A stretch of DNA of 64,000 nt from Pseudocalidococcus sp964653145 (lineage in GTDB: Bacteria > Cyanobacteriota > Cyanobacteriia > Thermosynechococcales > Thermosynechococcaceae). The number at the start of each line of letters is the position of its first letter. Position 1 is the first letter of the stretch. The notes below the pieces were generated by a model. It did not search any database. It was not told the origin of the DNA and worked only from the letters and a program-made list of their open reading frames with translations. Location of the stretch: NCBI GenBank assembly GCA_964653145.1, contig CAZZCG010000022.1:1-64000 (forward strand), read 5' to 3'. Positions 16,934 through 26,530 of this stretch are shown one piece after another. Position numbers and translations under genes: made by a program.

Positions 16934-17719
16934 ATGGGTTGGTTCAGACGTTCCGGATTACTCCTGGCCCTTGGCCTAGTGTTAGCGCTGGGACTTTCAC
17001 AAACGCGGGGCCTGGCAACTGGCAGTGATCAACAGGTCATTTTACCCCCCTTACAAGCCCATCCCTTTCCCCCATCTTTAGCGGCTTGGCGAACAACGGA
17101 ATTACGTGCCCTTCCCCCAAGCTCTCCTTCCCCCACGACTGAACCACCTGGGGATTATTTTGAGCAAATCCAGCCGACGGAGGTGGGTTATTTAGTCTGG
17201 AGTCAATTTCCAATTACGGTTTACATTGATCCACCCAATGTCCCAGAAGCCCAGGCCTGGATGGCAGCGGCCCAACAAGCTGTGGCGGAATGGCAGGCCT
17301 ATTTACCCCTAGAACTTGTAACCCAAGCAGAAACTGCCGACATCACCATCCAGGCCACCCGCCCCATTGAACGCCCAGGCCAACGGGTGCGCGCCGCCGA
17401 AACCAGCTACGAACTCTATATTGACTCGGAAAACCATCTGGCCCACCGCTGCACCGTCATTGTCCGCCCAACCCAAGTCCCAAAATTTGTCCTCGCGACC
17501 CTGCGCCATGAATTGGGTCATGCCCTGGGCATCTGGGGCCACAGTCCCGTTGCTACGGATGCCCTATATTTTGCCCAGGTGGCCGAGCCGCCCTTAATCT
17601 CTGCGCGGGATGTTCAAACCCTGATTCAGGTCTATCAACAACCAACGCGTTTGGGTTGGCCCCTGCCGGCAAACTCGGCCAAACTTTCGGGATTCCGTTT
17701 ACAGGTTTTAAAAGACTAG
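16934..17719 (+). CDS. secreted metzincin-like zinc metalloprotease
   Basis: A protein of about 261 residues with a clear signal peptide (GLLLALGLVLALGLSQTRG) when started at the ATG at 16934; the frame extends 12 codons upstream. The catalytic zinc site is HELGHALGIWGHS (about residues 192-204), matching HExxHxxGxxH of matrixin/astacin-type metzincins, so it is probably exported to the periplasm or outside. The region that should hold the Met-turn reads TDALYF, with Leu in place of the usual Met. Similar small matrixin-like proteins occur in other cyanobacteria. Its 3' end overlaps the convergent ABC transporter gene by 12 bases. Confidence 0.85.
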   Translation: MGWFRRSGLLLALGLVLALGLSQTRGLATGSDQQVILPPLQAHPFPPSLAAWRTTELRALPPSSPSPTTEPPGDYFEQIQPTEVGYLVWSQFPITVYIDPPNVPEAQAWMAAAQQAVAEWQAYLPLELVTQAETADITIQATRPIERPGQRVRAAETSYELYIDSENHLAHRCTVIVRPTQVPKFVLATLRHELGHALGIWGHSPVATDALYFAQVAEPPLISARDVQTLIQVYQQPTRLGWPLPANSAKLSGFRLQVLKD

Positions 17720-19522
17720 CGCCTGATCCTGTCCGGCCTGGATGCGATGGAGATGGGCATACAGTCCCCCCGCCGCTAACAGGGTTTGATGGTTGCCGAT
17801 TTCCCGAACGCGCCCCTGATCCAAGACCACAATTTGATCTGCATCCCGCACTGTACTCAAGCGATGGGCAATGATCAACATCGTCCGAGTTCCGGCAATT
17901 TTTCCCAGGGCTTTTTGGATGTCCCGCTCAGATTCATAGTCTAGGCTTGAGGTGGCTTCATCAAACACCAACACATCCGGATCCGCCAACAGGGCCCGGG
18001 CAATTCCCAGTCGTTGCCGTTGGCCCCCAGATAGGCGCACCCCCCGTTCACCCACCATCGTTGCGTACCCCTGGGGTAACTGTGCGATAAAAGCATCTAC
18101 TTGGGCAATCTCACAGGCTTGGGCTACGGCTGCGGGACTGGCCTGGGGATTAGCATAGGTGAGGTTCTCAAGAATCGTGCCATTGAAAACATCGACCTCT
18201 TGATGAACAATGCCCAATCGCCGCCGATAGTCCCCCACGCCAAAGTGTTGAATATCCTCACCATCCATGAGAATGCGTCCGGCTTGGGGCTGAAAATAAC
18301 GAAAAAGTAACTTAATCAGGGTGGATTTACCGGAACCGGAACGTCCCACTAGCGCGACAGTGCTACAGCTTGGAATCAGGAGGTCAATGTGCTCTAAAAC
18401 CGGCCGACCGGGGGCATAGCTAAAACTAACACCTTCAAAATGGACTTTGCCCGTGAATTTCAAAATTCTGGGGGGAGACTGGGTCGTCTGGGACTCTGGA
18501 CTTTCGGGTAGGTCTAGAAACTCTTGAAACCGGACCATAGAGGCATAACGACGTGCAAAAACTTCCATCAGGGTACTAATGGGACTCAGTTCGGCATAGG
18601 CCATGCTGGCAAGGGTGTAAATGGTAATGAAGTGTCCGAGGGAAATACGTCCAGACACGGTGTTTGCCAGGGAAAACCCCAGCACCATAAATAAACAAAA
18701 CTGGACAATGGAGCTTTGCCCCGTAATCAACCACACGTAGCCCCGGTGAATTCGTTCAATCACAAACAGACGCTCTCGGTCGAGGCGCTGGGCCTGGCGT
18801 TGAAGTTCCCGTTGTTCCGTGGCAAAAGCTTTGACGGTTTTGATGTTGGTGATGATTTCTGAGGTGCGGCTTTCTGTGTTTTCAATATAGGCATCTAAAA
18901 CCGCCTCTCGCCCCATGAGATAGAGCAAGGTTCGTGACGTCAGTGCCAGAACAGCCAAAAAGGAAATTAAAATCCCCAGGGCAATGGGCCACTCCAACCA
19001 GGCCAGGACGACGACAATCCCCAGCACCCGCACCACCTTTGGGATTAATTGCCCAGAAATTTCCGGATAGGTCCAGGTGTGATTGGAAAGGCCTTTGGCA
19101 ATGCGCGAGGCAATCCGACCGGGATTATGTTCGTCGTAAAATTCTAGGGGTAAGTTGAGAATCTTCAATAGGGCCTGGTAAGCATAGTCACGGCGGGCCA
19201 TGAGGGAAATCCACCAGTGATGCCAGACCCCCAGCCAGGGTTGAATTGGCGCCCGGACAATTGTCGCCAGGCCAATGATGCCCATCAACACCCCCAGGCC
19301 AAGAGTTTGAGTCATGGGCCAGCCCGTCAGCGCCGAAAGACCCCCAATTAAGTTCTGAACCGGGGCATCGAGGGGTTGCTGAGACAGGACATTGAGAATC
19401 TGCCCAATGGCGTAGGGTACGAGTAAATCAACTAATTCAAAGCCACTGGTGGCTGCAATGCTCAGGATCGCGACCCATCGATAATTGCGGTAGTAGCTGA
19501 GGAGATCGCGGAAGGTTGCCAT
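17708..19522 (-). CDS. ABC exporter half-transporter (fused membrane and ATPase domains)
   Basis: A 604-residue type IV ABC exporter. Six membrane helices span residues about 15-320. The nucleotide-binding domain has Walker A GRSGSGKST (393-401), Q-loop Gln at 441, signature LSGGQ (497-501), Walker B VLVFDE (517-522), D-loop SSLD and H-loop IIAHRLS, so a homodimer should be active. The substrate is not deducible; relatives export lipids, peptides or drugs. No partner half-transporter or accessory gene is adjacent. The gene is convergent with and slightly overlaps the peptidase gene. Confidence 0.92.
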   Translation of the reverse strand: MATFRDLLSYYRNYRWVAILSIAATSGFELVDLLVPYAIGQILNVLSQQPLDAPVQNLIGGLSALTGWPMTQTLGLGVLMGIIGLATIVRAPIQPWLGVWHHWWISLMARRDYAYQALLKILNLPLEFYDEHNPGRIASRIAKGLSNHTWTYPEISGQLIPKVVRVLGIVVVLAWLEWPIALGILISFLAVLALTSRTLLYLMGREAVLDAYIENTESRTSEIITNIKTVKAFATEQRELQRQAQRLDRERLFVIERIHRGYVWLITGQSSIVQFCLFMVLGFSLANTVSGRISLGHFITIYTLASMAYAELSPISTLMEVFARRYASMVRFQEFLDLPESPESQTTQSPPRILKFTGKVHFEGVSFSYAPGRPVLEHIDLLIPSCSTVALVGRSGSGKSTLIKLLFRYFQPQAGRILMDGEDIQHFGVGDYRRRLGIVHQEVDVFNGTILENLTYANPQASPAAVAQACEIAQVDAFIAQLPQGYATMVGERGVRLSGGQRQRLGIARALLADPDVLVFDEATSSLDYESERDIQKALGKIAGTRTMLIIAHRLSTVRDADQIVVLDQGRVREIGNHQTLLAAGGLYAHLHRIQAGQDQALVF

Positions 19523-19626
19523 AATGCCGTGGCCTGGACTGCCTTAGCAATTGTAACAAGATTGTAATAGTCATTTCTCTCTGCCAGCCGACACTCAAAA
19601 ATGCCGCTCCCCAGGAGTGCAAGCCT

Positions 19627-20472
19627 TTAGGGTTTACTGGAGTTTGCCAGATTCAGGAGAAATGGGACATTATTGCCCTCCCCGCCCAACACGAGAACGT
19701 CTGGAACCTGCGCGCCCCCCTCACGCCAGGCCTCAATCGCTTCTTTTTGTAGGACTAATTGTCCCCCCGCCGTTTTCAGAGTTTCCGCCAATAATCGTTG
19801 GGCTTCGGCTTTGCCTTGGGCGCGGTTAATCTCGGCCTGGGCCTCTTGTTCAGCTTCTTGAGCAACATAGACCGCGCGTTGAGCCCGCTGTTCAGCAATT
19901 TGTTTGTCCTCGACGGCCCGGGAAAACTCTTTGGAAAAACTCAGGTTAACCACACTGGTATCTAAAACAATGATGCTGTACTTGGCCAAGCGCTGACTCA
20001 AAGCTAGATCAAAGTCCGTTTTCAGTTCATCCCGCTTAGTAATGGCCTCTTCCGCCGTTCGTCGAGCCGCCGCCACCTTAAAGGATTCCTGGGTTTGGGG
20101 GGCAATGATTTTAGCCACAATATTTTCTAAGGTGCCTTGGGTGCGTCGGACTTTGACAACCTCCAAGGGATCTAGGCGGAAATTGATCGCAAAACTGGCG
20201 GTTAAATCCTGGAGATCTCGAGTGGCACTTTCGGCTGGGACTTCAAATTTTTGCACCGTGACATCGTAAATATCCACATTGGAGATAAACGGCAATTTCC
20301 AATGCACACCCTCCAATAGAGGCTGATCCTGGGCTTTCCCAGCAATGCTCAAGACCCCGGCCTGGCCTGGATTGATAATCACAAAGGAGTTGAGGAGAAG
20401 GATCAGCCCAGCAACGAGAACCACCCCGGCAGCAGAGGTTAACCAGTTTTTTAAATCAGGCACAGCGAGCAA
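19627..20472 (-). CDS. prohibitin-family SPFH membrane protein
   Basis: A 281-residue protein with an N-terminal membrane anchor (GVVLVAGLILLLNSFVIINPGQAGV) followed by an SPFH domain (VHWKLPFI, TVQKFEVPAESATRDLQDL). A long Ala/Glu-rich coiled coil comes next (residues about 180-245, AEQRAQRAVYVAQEAEQEAQ). It is a clear prohibitin homologue of the Synechocystis Slr1106 type. In bacteria and organelles these form ring oligomers that cage membrane proteases such as FtsH. A link to the FtsH encoded at the window's left edge is plausible by family but not by neighbourhood. Confidence 0.93.
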   Translation of the reverse strand: MLAVPDLKNWLTSAAGVVLVAGLILLLNSFVIINPGQAGVLSIAGKAQDQPLLEGVHWKLPFISNVDIYDVTVQKFEVPAESATRDLQDLTASFAINFRLDPLEVVKVRRTQGTLENIVAKIIAPQTQESFKVAAARRTAEEAITKRDELKTDFDLALSQRLAKYSIIVLDTSVVNLSFSKEFSRAVEDKQIAEQRAQRAVYVAQEAEQEAQAEINRAQGKAEAQRLLAETLKTAGGQLVLQKEAIEAWREGGAQVPDVLVLGGEGNNVPFLLNLANSSKP

Positions 20473-20524
20473 TTCCTCAGATGGTACTTAAATCAGCCTT
20501 TGTTGTGATCTTAACGGACTGACC

Positions 20525-21427
20525 TTAGGGAGTTTGCAAATGCCCAGGCCCCGACACAAATTCCCCCAACCATTGGGAAGGCGTATCATCTGTAACATTC
20601 ATCTGTAAATCTAAAAGGGCCGTGGCGAGCTTATCCCGACGGATTGGGCCCCAATTCAGATAGCGGAGAATTTGGCGTAGGGTCTGTTCAATTTCGGCAC
20701 TGTAAACCGTAAAGTTGTCCTCGGGTAAGGCGGGCAGCCAATCTAAAACCCGTTGTTGACGTGCCCAATGTTTTTGCTTTGAGGAAATAATTCGGTCGTG
20801 GCTGTCAATGAGCAGCAGTTGCATCCCAGGAAAGCGCTGTTGTGACCAAGTAATCAGGGCGGCCACATTGGGCTTTTCCACCCGCGTATCCACCATGATC
20901 AAAGCAGAACTACCCTCCACCATGGTGTTGAAGTCCTGGAGAATTTGCCGACAGTTCACCTCCCCGGACTCGACGATGACATCAATTTCTTGGGAAATCA
21001 GTAAATCGCGCCAGAGATAGCTTTGACTGGTGGGTTCTTGAAGGATGAGGACGATGGGCCGGGTTGAGGCTTTAGCCACTGGAACTGGGGGAATCGTGGT
21101 TTGGGCCTGACCAGCTCGAAATTCAAATACGGTTTTGCCAATGGTGACCCGATCCCCAGTTTTGAGCAGCGTTGGAACTGATATTTTGGTGCCATTTAAC
21201 AAACAGCCATTGCGACTGCCGAGATCGATTAGGTAATAGTCCCCGTTATCCAGTTGTTGAATCAGGGCATGGCGACGGGAAGCCCAACGATCAGAAAGCA
21301 CCACATGACAATCTTTGCCTCGCCCAAGAGTCCAGGCCTGGCCTTGATCAATTGAGACCGTATAGGAGCCGCCATCACCTTGGATGACCAGTTGGGGAAA
21401 GTTATCAGCCACGACAGTTGTGCGCAT
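20525..21427 (-). CDS. FHA-domain protein
   Basis: A 300-residue protein. Residues 8-105 form a forkhead-associated domain with the expected motifs TLGRG, SRRHA and SRNGCLLNG, so it should bind phosphothreonine. A second domain from about 120 to 230 looks like a degenerate receiver-like or Rossmann-like fold (RPIVLILQEP, SALIMVDTRV, MQLLLIDSHD) and ends with helices. It is a candidate reader for a Ser/Thr kinase such as the one at 3.7-5.1 kb, but there is no positional link. It lies 52 bases upstream of the prohibitin gene on the same strand and may share a transcript. Confidence 0.88.
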   Translation of the reverse strand: MRTTVVADNFPQLVIQGDGGSYTVSIDQGQAWTLGRGKDCHVVLSDRWASRRHALIQQLDNGDYYLIDLGSRNGCLLNGTKISVPTLLKTGDRVTIGKTVFEFRAGQAQTTIPPVPVAKASTRPIVLILQEPTSQSYLWRDLLISQEIDVIVESGEVNCRQILQDFNTMVEGSSALIMVDTRVEKPNVAALITWSQQRFPGMQLLLIDSHDRIISSKQKHWARQQRVLDWLPALPEDNFTVYSAEIEQTLRQILRYLNWGPIRRDKLATALLDLQMNVTDDTPSQWLGEFVSGPGHLQTP

Positions 21428-21468
21428 TAAAACAACACATTAAATCACACTCAAAGGAATAGAGCTGC

Positions 21469-21750
21469 TTAACCATAGAAGTCAGGACAACAGATTGCCG
21501 CCTCTGTCCCGGCCTGGTCAGGATGCAAAGCACATTTCAGCCGATAGTCTCCTGAAAAAAACTGGCACCGACTACAGGGGATTTGGTGCATTCGTCGGGT
21601 AATCGCTAAGCCCTCTCGCCAAAACTGCCAAGCATTCCAGGCCAAAAGCCCCAAAAACAGCCATGCCAAAAGCAAGCAAAGTGGCCGTAAGAAGGGCTGA
21701 AGGATTTGAAGTTTCTCAAGCAGCCAAGATAGCACGGGCCGAATCCTCAC
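21469..21750 (-). CDS. small cysteine-rich membrane protein, unknown function
   Basis: A 93-residue protein with one strong membrane segment (PLCLLLAWLFLGLLAWNAWQFW). It is followed by a soluble tail with five cysteines: CSRC, a single Cys in LKCAL, and CC before the C-terminal PDFYG. The CxxC...C...CC pattern suggests metal or Fe-S binding or disulfides. I believe it is conserved among cyanobacteria but know no function. It lies between the FHA gene and the ribonucleotide reductase gene, all on the minus strand. Confidence 0.7.
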   Translation of the reverse strand: MRIRPVLSWLLEKLQILQPFLRPLCLLLAWLFLGLLAWNAWQFWREGLAITRRMHQIPCSRCQFFSGDYRLKCALHPDQAGTEAAICCPDFYG

Positions 21751-21951
21751 TTTGAACCAAATGGGAGGTAAAAGTAACCCTAGAAAACGGTTGTATCAGA
21801 TTGGTTAATCATTCTCCTGTTAATAATCCTAACAATTGCCTCCTAAACGAAAACGATTGTGAAGAGATTGCAGCATTTTGTATTAAACGGAATCACAACG
21901 GCCAGCAAATTCCCCAAAAGAATCGAGACTCATCAGAGAACTATCCAGGGA

Positions 21952-24900
21952 TTAGTTTCCGGGTTGGCTTTCAGGCATCATGCACTTGTCGGAGTCACAC
22001 CCCGCGGGGCCTGCTTCCATGGCTGGTTGGGTATAGCGTTGGAGGGCCCCATAAAAGTCCTCAGTCCGCCGCCGAGAAAGGACACCGGCCACCTCAGCTT
22101 CATACCGGGCTTTATCCACGGGTTCAAAGGGCAAACGGGGAAAGGTTTGCAAATCATCAAACCGCGCTAACAGGGCCGCAGAAATATAGCCTTGATCTTG
22201 CTCAATGGCCTGGTGAATGGCCGCGGCTAAGGGCTCGACTTCCGGCTCCCGCAGTTCAATTGTGGCGGAGGTATTGTGGCGGGTGTAGTGGGTTTGTACC
22301 TGCATATAGAAGTCAAACTGGGCCAAGGCAGAAAACTGGGAAATGTCGATTTGATCCGCGCCAGGAACGTCCGCCCAGGCCACAGCTACGGGAATTTCCA
22401 CCAGCCATTCGGTACACCTTGGATCAAAGGGATCGTTGAGTAAATTCCCAGTTTCATCTTTATCAGATTGGGAGGGAATCACGTTATAGCCATAGTCGTA
22501 ACAGGCCAGGGCCACCGGATCATTTTTGCGGAAAGTTATCCGGCGAATAAAGCGTTGGGCTTTGGGGGGATGCCAACCAGGAGAAGCACCAGTTAAGAGC
22601 GATTTTGTCCCCGCAGGTTGAACAGTAGTACAGCGATTGGGGCGATGTAGGTTATGGCGATCACAGTAATCCCAGACGGTTTGGTGAACAATTTCCCGCC
22701 AGCGATTGAGATAGACTGCTTCTTGATCTTTGAAGTCTAAGCCCTGCACCGTATTTGGCCGACCCGCTGCCCACCATTGCAACCACTCCACCCCAAAGGC
22801 CTGGGCAAAGAAATCAAAGAGTCCTGTAAAGGATACGCCCACAATCGGATCAATTTCCCGGCTGTAACGATAGCGGGGTTCTTGAAATTGATGGTTGAGC
22901 AGAGCCGCAACGGATAAGGCTCCCGCTTTGAAGGCTTTTTCTTGGGATTCTCTATCGTTTGGCGAAATTTGATTGAGATGGATCTCTGCCAAGTTGCAAT
23001 GGAAATCTGCCCCAATAATTTCACCGCAGTTGTGAGCCACCAGGCCATTGGCATCAAACCGATTGGGCCCAGGGACAGAACAATCATAAACAGGGGCTTC
23101 TCCATCGGGAATAACCGCTTCAACCACCACCGCAAACCGTTCCCGATTCAGTTGCCGTTGATACCCACCCAAAAGTTGCTGAAGTTTGGCCTGCTTTGCC
23201 GGCTCTTGGAATCCAATCAGGTCTTGGAAACAGGGTAAGTTGTCTTGACTAATCACTAGTTCATGCTGGGCCTGGCAGTGATAAAGACTTGGTTGTCGTT
23301 GACTGTCAGGTAAAAGCCGTAAACCTTCTGAGCGCCGATTTTGGTAGATCGTGGCAATAATTCCCAAGCGGGCTAACATTCGCTGCACGGCCTGGAGCGT
23401 CTCTAGATTGCTTTGGGCTAAGCGAACACTGACACCCTTAACCTGACTGCCCTGAACACTGCCATCCGCATCAAACAATCCCTGCAAAAAGCCTTGATAA
23501 AACTCGTAGCTGGCCTGTTCAATTGCAGAGGTAATCACTTTATGGCCGGGCTTTAAGCCAAATTTTGCTGCCAACTCAGCCAGGCCAGTGGAGTTAATCA
23601 CCCGATGCCCTAGGGTTTTATGTTTATGGGCCACCTCCGTCCGAGCTTGATAATCCACAGCCGTAGTTAGCAATTGGCGCGCGTGCTGACTCATTTCTAA
23701 ACGCGACTCTTGCCAAAACCGAAGAATCCCGACATCCTGCCATTGAGTGGTTGCTAAACTGCCATCCCCCAAGAAGCTGCCTAATAACCAACCTTCAGCA
23801 GCCGTGCCTTCACCATCCCAAGGTTGTAAGCCCCGATGGTTATGGAGCAAGATGCGATCCCCTGGTTGTAACTCGCCCACTTCGACCCATTCGCTATACT
23901 GTTTTTTCTGGGTTTGGGCTGTAACTTTTAAGACTTGGTGATTCGGGGTTAAGCGCAACGAAAAACCAGCTTTAGTTTGCAATTTCACAACAGGCTTGAT
24001 CCCGGTACAAAAGAATCCTGCCGCTGTGGTGCTGAATAATTCGCCATTGACGTAGGTGCTGTGTTGCTGCCCAATTAAATCCTGAACTTGCCGCGGGCCG
24101 TCACCGGTATGAATCCAGGTTTCAGCAGTCACACAGGGGTTTAAACCGTAACGCCCAATTCGATGTTCCAGTTCTTGGGGTGCTTGATCGGGAGCTAAAT
24201 TTTTGAGGAAGTCTTGAGCTTGCCCTTGATCGTAGGCCTGGATAAATGCTTTTTTCAGTTCTGGTGTTGTCAGTAAATCTGCATTCGCTCGGGCTACCGC
24301 TTCCCCTGCCCATTGAATTGCGCCTTCTCCCGAATAATATTGTTGTCGTACCGCCGCAGTGGTTTCTTCTAAATTCGGTTTGCGGTGAAAGACACGGGTA
24401 TGGTTAGCCATCCGCAAAGAGTCCCGTTCTGGATCAATGCGCCAATTTCCATTTTCGTCCTGTTGCCAGAGGTTTTGTTTCGCCGCTGTAAATTCGGGAT
24501 CATTGTTCCCTCCCTGACGCATTCCCGCCGAACGCCTCACATTTCCTGCAACTACAACTACAGCCGCTTCATCAATCAGCAAACAGCACTCCACAGAATT
24601 CAGCTGCCGGCCCACCGCTTTGTTGAGGATATTGGCACAGCGTTGATACATTTCCGGAAGTTTGACCGGGTTCGCTACACCACCAAAGCCTTTGAGCGAT
24701 TCCCCAGTGGGGCGAATATCGGAAATATCCACGACAAAATGGACTGATCCCGTAAATTGTGGATCTGTGGAGGTTTCTAAAAGGGTTTGATAGGACTTGA
24801 CCCAACCTTGGCGACTGTCTCCAACTTTGACATTGACTTGATTGCCGTTAATTTCAACTTGGGTTAGTTCATGGCGCTCGGAAGCTGAAGTTTTGCCAAT

Positions 24901-25353
24901 TTCGCCGATTATTTCAACGGTGATTGGATTGCGAATGGCTGGGAGCTGCATAATATATTTGTCTTCCAAGATTGCCCCGGTACCGCAGCCTTGCATGGCC
25001 AAGTCCATCATCAGACCAAAGGCGCGCCAGTCAATGACGTTCGTGCTAGTGCAGTTGTAGCCCCCGGAAAAGTTTTCTGGCTTCTTAACCCAATCTGTAC
25101 CGCCCACCCAGAGCCAGCGTCCAGAGGTTAAGGCCTTGAGTTCCTGCTGCATTTCGGCAATTAGGCTCATTTCCTCATCGCTGAGGTTCCCCAATTCCTG
25201 CAGGCCAGCTAAGGTGCGTTGACAAACCTCTAGCCAGCTTTCCCGGGTCCCGTCCTCATTGCGGCGGCTATAGGTGCGATAAAAAACAGGGTAGGCGGCC
25301 GGTGCACTTGCAGGAAATGTACCAGTTAGAGGCCGGGGAAGATTTTGCACCAT
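21952..25353 (-). CDS. nrdJ: adenosylcobalamin-dependent (class II) ribonucleoside-triphosphate reductase with intein
   Basis: A 1133-residue precursor. The exteins total 764 residues, the usual size of a monomeric class II reductase, which reduces ribonucleotides to deoxyribonucleotides using a B12-derived radical. Extein landmarks are ENFSGGYNCTSTN near residue 95, GCGTGAILE near 122, the catalytic NPCGEI, and PAGTKSLLTGASPG. An intein (residues 407-775) sits inside NP|CGEI, so the +1 cysteine used for splicing is also the thiyl-radical cysteine and the enzyme is inactive until spliced. It is probably the essential reductase here, as no nrdA/B is seen. No B12 riboswitch was recognised upstream (25354-25477). 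Confidence 0.95.
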   Translation of the reverse strand: MVQNLPRPLTGTFPASAPAAYPVFYRTYSRRNEDGTRESWLEVCQRTLAGLQELGNLSDEEMSLIAEMQQELKALTSGRWLWVGGTDWVKKPENFSGGYNCTSTNVIDWRAFGLMMDLAMQGCGTGAILEDKYIMQLPAIRNPITVEIIGEIGKTSASERHELTQVEINGNQVNVKVGDSRQGWVKSYQTLLETSTDPQFTGSVHFVVDISDIRPTGESLKGFGGVANPVKLPEMYQRCANILNKAVGRQLNSVECCLLIDEAAVVVVAGNVRRSAGMRQGGNNDPEFTAAKQNLWQQDENGNWRIDPERDSLRMANHTRVFHRKPNLEETTAAVRQQYYSGEGAIQWAGEAVARANADLLTTPELKKAFIQAYDQGQAQDFLKNLAPDQAPQELEHRIGRYGLNPCVTAETWIHTGDGPRQVQDLIGQQHSTYVNGELFSTTAAGFFCTGIKPVVKLQTKAGFSLRLTPNHQVLKVTAQTQKKQYSEWVEVGELQPGDRILLHNHRGLQPWDGEGTAAEGWLLGSFLGDGSLATTQWQDVGILRFWQESRLEMSQHARQLLTTAVDYQARTEVAHKHKTLGHRVINSTGLAELAAKFGLKPGHKVITSAIEQASYEFYQGFLQGLFDADGSVQGSQVKGVSVRLAQSNLETLQAVQRMLARLGIIATIYQNRRSEGLRLLPDSQRQPSLYHCQAQHELVISQDNLPCFQDLIGFQEPAKQAKLQQLLGGYQRQLNRERFAVVVEAVIPDGEAPVYDCSVPGPNRFDANGLVAHNCGEIIGADFHCNLAEIHLNQISPNDRESQEKAFKAGALSVAALLNHQFQEPRYRYSREIDPIVGVSFTGLFDFFAQAFGVEWLQWWAAGRPNTVQGLDFKDQEAVYLNRWREIVHQTVWDYCDRHNLHRPNRCTTVQPAGTKSLLTGASPGWHPPKAQRFIRRITFRKNDPVALACYDYGYNVIPSQSDKDETGNLLNDPFDPRCTEWLVEIPVAVAWADVPGADQIDISQFSALAQFDFYMQVQTHYTRHNTSATIELREPEVEPLAAAIHQAIEQDQGYISAALLARFDDLQTFPRLPFEPVDKARYEAEVAGVLSRRRTEDFYGALQRYTQPAMEAGPAGCDSDKCMMPESQPGN
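23029..24135 (-). other. in-frame intein with LAGLIDADG endonuclease inside nrdJ
   Basis: A 369-residue intein, residues 407-775 of the precursor. It starts with Cys (CVTAETWIHTGDGP), has a block-B-like TPNHQVLKV, and ends VAHN before the extein Cys, giving the classic HN|C splice junction. Two dodecapeptide motifs typical of LAGLIDADG homing endonucleases are present: GWLLGSFLGDGS near 521 and FLQGLFDADGSV near 622. Both keep acidic residues, so endonuclease activity is plausible. The region contains the host's iterated GGCCTG/CAGGCC motif (for example around 23043, 23272 and 23391), which suggests long residence rather than a recent arrival. Confidence 0.93.
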
Positions 25354-25477
25354 AGGGGAAATTTGGATTTATGGAAAGATCTATAAATTATACCTTTTCT
25401 TACAAGAAGTATATATATCTAGTGGTATCGAGGGCTACAAACCCTACCTGGGCACTATCCCTGGTTTAACCAAGGTT

Positions 25478-26464
25478 CTAGCCCCAGGCCTGGCCCGGTT
25501 GTAGGCGCACACCATTGGCAAAGTCCCAGCCAGATTGTCTTTTTTTTCCAGCGGGTTGAACTTCTTGGACTAAGAGGTAGCCTTGTCCGGTTTGAACGAT
25601 TGGCCCATAGTTTTTCAGGATCGTGATTGTTGTTCCCGGCCTTGCTCCTGCTGTATCTGTAAAACTTGAAACCCAGGCCTGGAGCGCTTCTGGTAGCTGT
25701 GGATAAAGGGCTAGGTCTAGGGGAATTGATTGGGTGATTTTCAGGGGTTGTCCGCTGAGCTGAGTTTGGGCATTGGGATAAAACCCACAAATGCGATGGT
25801 GCAGGGCCAGGCCTGGGTGTTGCCAATCCAGCCAATAGTCGGATTTTTTGATCAAGGGAGCATAGGTGGCCTGCTCTGGGTCTTGGGGAGTTGGAGTTAG
25901 CTGATTATTCTTCAGTTGCTTTAAGGTTTCCAGCAGAAGCTCTGCCCCCAGGCCCGCCAGTCGTTCCGAAAGGGTTGCCGCATTGTCCCACAAGCTAATT
26001 GGAGTTTTGGCCGTCAATAACATGGCCCCTGTATCCATCCCTGCGTCCATCAGCATTGTGGTAATTCCGGTTTCAGTGTCGCCGTTGACGAGGGCCCACT
26101 GAATGGGTGCCGCCCCGCGATAGGTTGGCAATAACGAGGCATGATTGTTAATGCACCCGAAGCGAGGAATCTCTAAAATTTCCTGGGATAGGATTTGACC
26201 GTAGGCAACCACGACAAATACATCGGCGGCTTGGGCTTTGAGTTCGGTAATCAGGGGGGCATCTAGCTTGATTCGGGCTGGCTGCCAAACGGGAAGATTA
26301 TGGGTTTGGGCTACTTGTTTAACCGGTGAAGGAATTAAATCTGCACCCCGTCCACGACGCTTATCTGGTTGAGTCACAACCCCAAGGATTTCATGGGCCG
26401 AGTTGAGGAGGGCAACCAGCGTGGGCACTGCAAATTCGGGTGTACCAAAAAAGATAATTCGCAC
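25478..26464 (-). CDS. fmt: methionyl-tRNA formyltransferase
   Basis: A 328-residue enzyme that formylates initiator Met-tRNA using 10-formyltetrahydrofolate. It starts MRIIFFGTPEFAVPTL and has the family landmarks GVVTQPDKRRGRG, the catalytic NNHASLLPTYRGAAPIQWA with Asn/His, and TGITTMLMDAGMDTGAM. The C-terminal tRNA-binding domain begins near residue 205. It appears complete. It lies downstream of the sigma factor gene with a 66-base gap on the same strand. Confidence 0.96.
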   Translation of the reverse strand: MRIIFFGTPEFAVPTLVALLNSAHEILGVVTQPDKRRGRGADLIPSPVKQVAQTHNLPVWQPARIKLDAPLITELKAQAADVFVVVAYGQILSQEILEIPRFGCINNHASLLPTYRGAAPIQWALVNGDTETGITTMLMDAGMDTGAMLLTAKTPISLWDNAATLSERLAGLGAELLLETLKQLKNNQLTPTPQDPEQATYAPLIKKSDYWLDWQHPGLALHHRICGFYPNAQTQLSGQPLKITQSIPLDLALYPQLPEALQAWVSSFTDTAGARPGTTITILKNYGPIVQTGQGYLLVQEVQPAGKKRQSGWDFANGVRLQPGQAWG

Positions 26465-26530
26465 AGGCTTGGCCGGTTGAGACAGCTCAAAAATTTTACA
26501 ACTGCAACTGACCCAAGGCTCCAGGCCGGG

